Of a DNA stretch of 64,000 nt, positions 61,552-64,000 are shown piece by piece (position 1 is the first letter of the stretch; each line of letters starts with the position of its first letter). A model generated the notes under the pieces. It was given only the letters and a program-made list of their open reading frames with translations, had not been told where the DNA came from and did not search any database. Position numbers and translations under genes: made by a program. The stretch is from CAWIVH01 sp963839475 (lineage in GTDB: Bacteria > Acidobacteriota > UBA6911): positions 186,001 through 250,000 of the forward strand of contig CAWIVH010000019.1 of assembly GCA_963839475.1 (NCBI GenBank), given 5' to 3'.

Positions 61552-61929
61552 ATGGCGAAAATACTGCTGGTCGAGGACAATGAGATGAATCGCGACATGC
61601 TGTCGCGCCGGCTGATGAAAAAGGGATACAGTGTCGTTATTGCCGTCGACGGACAGTCCGGCCTGGATCTGGGCTACTCGGAAACCCCTGATATAATCCT
61701 GATGGACATGAGCCTGCCCATCCTCGACGGGTGGGAGGCTACCCGCCGGCTGAAATCATCCCCCGAAACCCGATCGATTCCAATCATCGCACTGACGGCC
61801 CATGCCATGTCGTCAGATCGAACGAAAGCGATCGAAGCGGGCTGTGACGACTATGACACCAAGCCGGTCGATCTCCCGCGCCTGCTGGGAAAGATTGAGA
61901 CCCTGCTCCATAAGGCATCTAGTTCATGA
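61552..61929 (+). CDS. Single-domain receiver (DivK/CheY-like)
   Basis: 125 residues, one receiver: ILLVEDNEMNRDML, acceptor Asp in ILMDMSLPILDGWE, Thr in ALTAHAM and Lys in YDTKPVD. Start follows GGAGGAGGG. Its last codons overlap the next start (ATGA at 61926-61929), so translation of the two is coupled. With no output domain it must act by contact or as a phosphate shuttle between the upstream kinase and the downstream DHp-REC-kinase fusion. Confidence 0.9.
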   Translation: MAKILLVEDNEMNRDMLSRRLMKKGYSVVIAVDGQSGLDLGYSETPDIILMDMSLPILDGWEATRRLKSSPETRSIPIIALTAHAMSSDRTKAIEAGCDDYDTKPVDLPRLLGKIETLLHKASSS

Positions 61930-63842
61930 ATAAAGAGCCTGAAAAAAGCAATCCGGGGGCCGAGGGAGCGCGCGTCCGGCGCGCCCTGCTGGCCCATATG
62001 CGCCATGAACTCCGCACGCCGCTCAATGCGATACTCGGCTACAGCGAAATGTTGCTCGAAGATGCGGGCGGCGATGGCTGGGGCACAGTCAGGTCGGATC
62101 TCGAGAAGGTTCATGAAGCCGGAACGCAACTTATTGCCATCGTTAACACCATCCTTGACCCGGCGAAAATCGAAGCCGGCATGATCAATCTCGAGGCTGC
62201 GGGCGATTTGATCCGGCACCAGTTGCGCACGCCGCTCGATGCCGTTATCGGCTATAGCGAGATGCTCATCGATGAGGCCGAATCGGCGGGACTGAGAGAA
62301 TGCGCGGCCGACCTACAGCACATCCGGGCTGCCGGATTGAAACTGCTGGCCCTGATCGATGACATTATCCACTTTGCCGGAATCGAGACCTGGGCGGATG
62401 GATCAACGCCTCAGGTGGCAGCGGCATCCACCATGATCCAGAGCATTTTCACCCCCCCGCATTCCTCGCGACTCGAACAATCGACCGTTACCGAAATGGA
62501 ACGGGGCTCACTCCTGGTGGTCGATGATAACGAAATCAATCGCGACATTCTCTCGCGCTATCTGGAGCGCCGGGGGCATAGGGTCTCGACGGCAGCCAGC
62601 GGTCACGAAGCCTTGGATATCCTGTCCGGCCGAACTTACGATCTGATCCTGCTCGACATCATGATGCCTGGGCTGAACGGATTCGAAGTCCTCCAACAAA
62701 TGAAATCCAGCCGGGAATTGAGCGGAATACCGGTAATCTTCATCAGCGCCCTGGATGACGCGCTCGGAAAAGTCCAGGCCTTCAGGACTGGAGGGGTGGA
62801 TTATGTGACCAAGCCCTTCCAGGCCGATGAAGTCATCGCACGAGTGGAAAACCAGCTGAAGATCTCGCGACTGCAGAAGGATCTGGCCCGGCAAAACGAG
62901 GAGCTGATTCGGAAAAATAACGAACTGGTTCAAGCGCATAGGCGGACTGCGCTGGTCTTTTCGGCTTTGGCCGAATCGTTGCCGGGGTCCACCCTGGATG
63001 AAAAATACCTTTTGGGGGAAATGATCGGCACCGGAGGATTTGGCGCCGTTTACCGTGGCACCCACCTGGGATTGGACCTGCCCGTAGCTGTCAAGGTTTT
63101 CCGACCTGTCGCCGGTAACGATACTCCGGATGCATTGGAGCGGTTTCGCCGTGAGGGAATCTCGGCCAGCCGGGTCAAACACCCCAATGCCGTCGAAATC
63201 CTGGACAACGGAATTTCTTCCAACGGAATCGCCTACCTGGTCATGGAACTTTTACATGGGAGGACTCTGGGACAAGAAATGCTTGAGAAGCAGGTCCTTT
63301 CTCCCCGACGCACCGTCCGGATTATCATCCCCGCGTGCCTTGCGCTGGCCGCCATTCACGAGGCTGACATCGTTCACCGGGATATCAAGCCTGAGAACAT
63401 TTACCTTCACTCCACCCCTAAGGGAGAGGTGGTCAAGCTGCTCGATTTCGGCATTTCGAAGATGCTTGGAACAGAATCCGACCAGACCTTCGATAACACC
63501 ACCAGGACCGGAAATGTGCTGGGCACCCCGGCCTACATGGCGCCGGAACGATTTGAAAACAAGCCTTACGACGGCCGGGCGGATGTGTACAGCCTTGGCA
63601 CCATATGTTACCGCATGCTTAGCGGCTTCCCACCCTTCCGCTCGGAGCGCGAGGATTTTTATGCGTTGGCCATCATGCATCTCCAGGCGCAGCCGCCCTC
63701 CTTGCGACAATACTTTCCTGAGATTCCGGCGCGACTCGACAACCTGATACTCAGAACACTGGCCAAATCGCCCGTAGAGCGGCCGACGGCAGCGGAGCTG
63801 GCTGCACAATTGAGCGAACTCGAGCCTTTGCTGGAAGCCTGA
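61926..63842 (+). CDS. DHp-DHp-REC-Ser/Thr kinase fusion without HATPase
   Basis: 638 residues. Two HisKA-type helices with phosphoacceptor boxes, MRHELRTPLNAILGYSEML (His27) and IRHQLRTPLDAVIGYSEML (His98), are each followed by a second helix (LEKVHEAG..., LQHIRAAG...). No HATPase_c domain follows. A receiver (about 194-315) has SLLVVDDNEINRDIL, the acceptor in LILLDIMMPGLNG and the Lys in YVTKPFQ. A coiled coil precedes a complete Ser/Thr kinase (about 360-630: IGTGGFGAVYRG, VAVKVF, VHRDIKPENIY, DFGISK, AYMAPERF). The two His boxes differ (E versus Q after His). It should accept phosphate from a partner kinase, pass it to its receiver and switch the Ser/Thr kinase. Confidence 0.85.
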   Translation: MNKEPEKSNPGAEGARVRRALLAHMRHELRTPLNAILGYSEMLLEDAGGDGWGTVRSDLEKVHEAGTQLIAIVNTILDPAKIEAGMINLEAAGDLIRHQLRTPLDAVIGYSEMLIDEAESAGLRECAADLQHIRAAGLKLLALIDDIIHFAGIETWADGSTPQVAAASTMIQSIFTPPHSSRLEQSTVTEMERGSLLVVDDNEINRDILSRYLERRGHRVSTAASGHEALDILSGRTYDLILLDIMMPGLNGFEVLQQMKSSRELSGIPVIFISALDDALGKVQAFRTGGVDYVTKPFQADEVIARVENQLKISRLQKDLARQNEELIRKNNELVQAHRRTALVFSALAESLPGSTLDEKYLLGEMIGTGGFGAVYRGTHLGLDLPVAVKVFRPVAGNDTPDALERFRREGISASRVKHPNAVEILDNGISSNGIAYLVMELLHGRTLGQEMLEKQVLSPRRTVRIIIPACLALAAIHEADIVHRDIKPENIYLHSTPKGEVVKLLDFGISKMLGTESDQTFDNTTRTGNVLGTPAYMAPERFENKPYDGRADVYSLGTICYRMLSGFPPFRSEREDFYALAIMHLQAQPPSLRQYFPEIPARLDNLILRTLAKSPVERPTAAELAAQLSELEPLLEA

Positions 63843-64000
63843 TTCAGATCCGGCTTTCTGGACCCCGAAGCCGAAAGTGAGTGAGAATTCGGCTCAAGAA
63901 TCCATCTCATCCGCACAGGTCAAGCGGAGTGAGCATTTCTGTATGAGCATTTCATCATCATCTATATCAATAGTTTACGTATATTATAAATTTGACATTA

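Noticed and set aside
62218..62400. Second histidine box (His98) as a decayed, non-functional copy
   Set aside because: The phosphoacceptor His, the LRTPL core and the second helix are all kept, so I treat it as a possible acceptor rather than decay.

Overview
The window looks like chromosomal DNA of a diderm (Gram-negative type) bacterium, most likely an uncultured Acidobacteriota. This is an inference from gene style: moderately high GC, many signal-peptide proteins without named families, large multi-domain histidine kinases, PknB-type kinases with long tails, a class D-like sortase in a cell that also makes outer-membrane barrels, and a Kelch-repeat secreted protein. No rRNA, tRNA, CRISPR array, transposase or prophage gene was recognised, so it does not read as a mobile island.

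Layout. 1-5932 (minus) is one uninterrupted frame running off the left edge. It joins a TamB-like periplasmic protein to five POTRA domains and the start of a BamA/TamA barrel. 6325-10568 (minus) is a likely operon: FixJ-type regulator, REC-histidine kinase, polyphosphate kinase 2 and a neutral ceramidase-family hydrolase. 10936-18687 (mostly plus) is an envelope block of small secreted proteins, a DUF4105/Lnb-like membrane protein, a sortase and its LPKTG substrate. 18795-27314 holds a GAF-PAS kinase, an outer-membrane protein, a B12 radical SAM enzyme, a PAP2 phosphatase and a GT39-like glycosyltransferase. 27371-37384 is a signalling block: a 1180-residue sensor kinase with its receiver partner, a REC-PP2C phosphatase and a frameshifted BarA-like phosphorelay kinase. 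37468-46457 carries a persulfide dioxygenase-rhodanese, a Tat-exported oxidoreductase, an acyl-ACP thioesterase, an acetyl xylan esterase-like protein and an 11-12 unit Kelch protein. 46551-50449 has a DedA-rhodanese gene, an SPFH protein and a small membrane protein. 51260-63842 has a frameshifted Ser/Thr kinase, a barrel protein, a hemerythrin, an FHA-cyclase and a porin/binding-protein/phosphorelay operon.

Main discoveries. (1) The DedA-rhodanese gene has an in-frame TGA exactly at the rhodanese catalytic cysteine position. The rhodanese domain continues in frame to TAG at 46551, and a perfect 7-bp hairpin lies 14 nt after the TGA, so this is probably a selenoprotein. (2) TamB and a five-POTRA Omp85 protein are fused in one polypeptide. 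(3) The 61926-63842 protein fuses two histidine-phosphoacceptor (DHp) domains without an ATPase domain, a receiver and a Ser/Thr kinase, in an operon with a hybrid kinase and a single receiver. (4) A recurring 16-bp dyad, CTGTNA-N4-TNACAG, sits upstream of the sortase, its substrate, the secreted paralogs and other envelope or signalling genes, suggesting one regulon. Two large signalling genes are interrupted by apparent +1 frameshifts that may be assembly errors.
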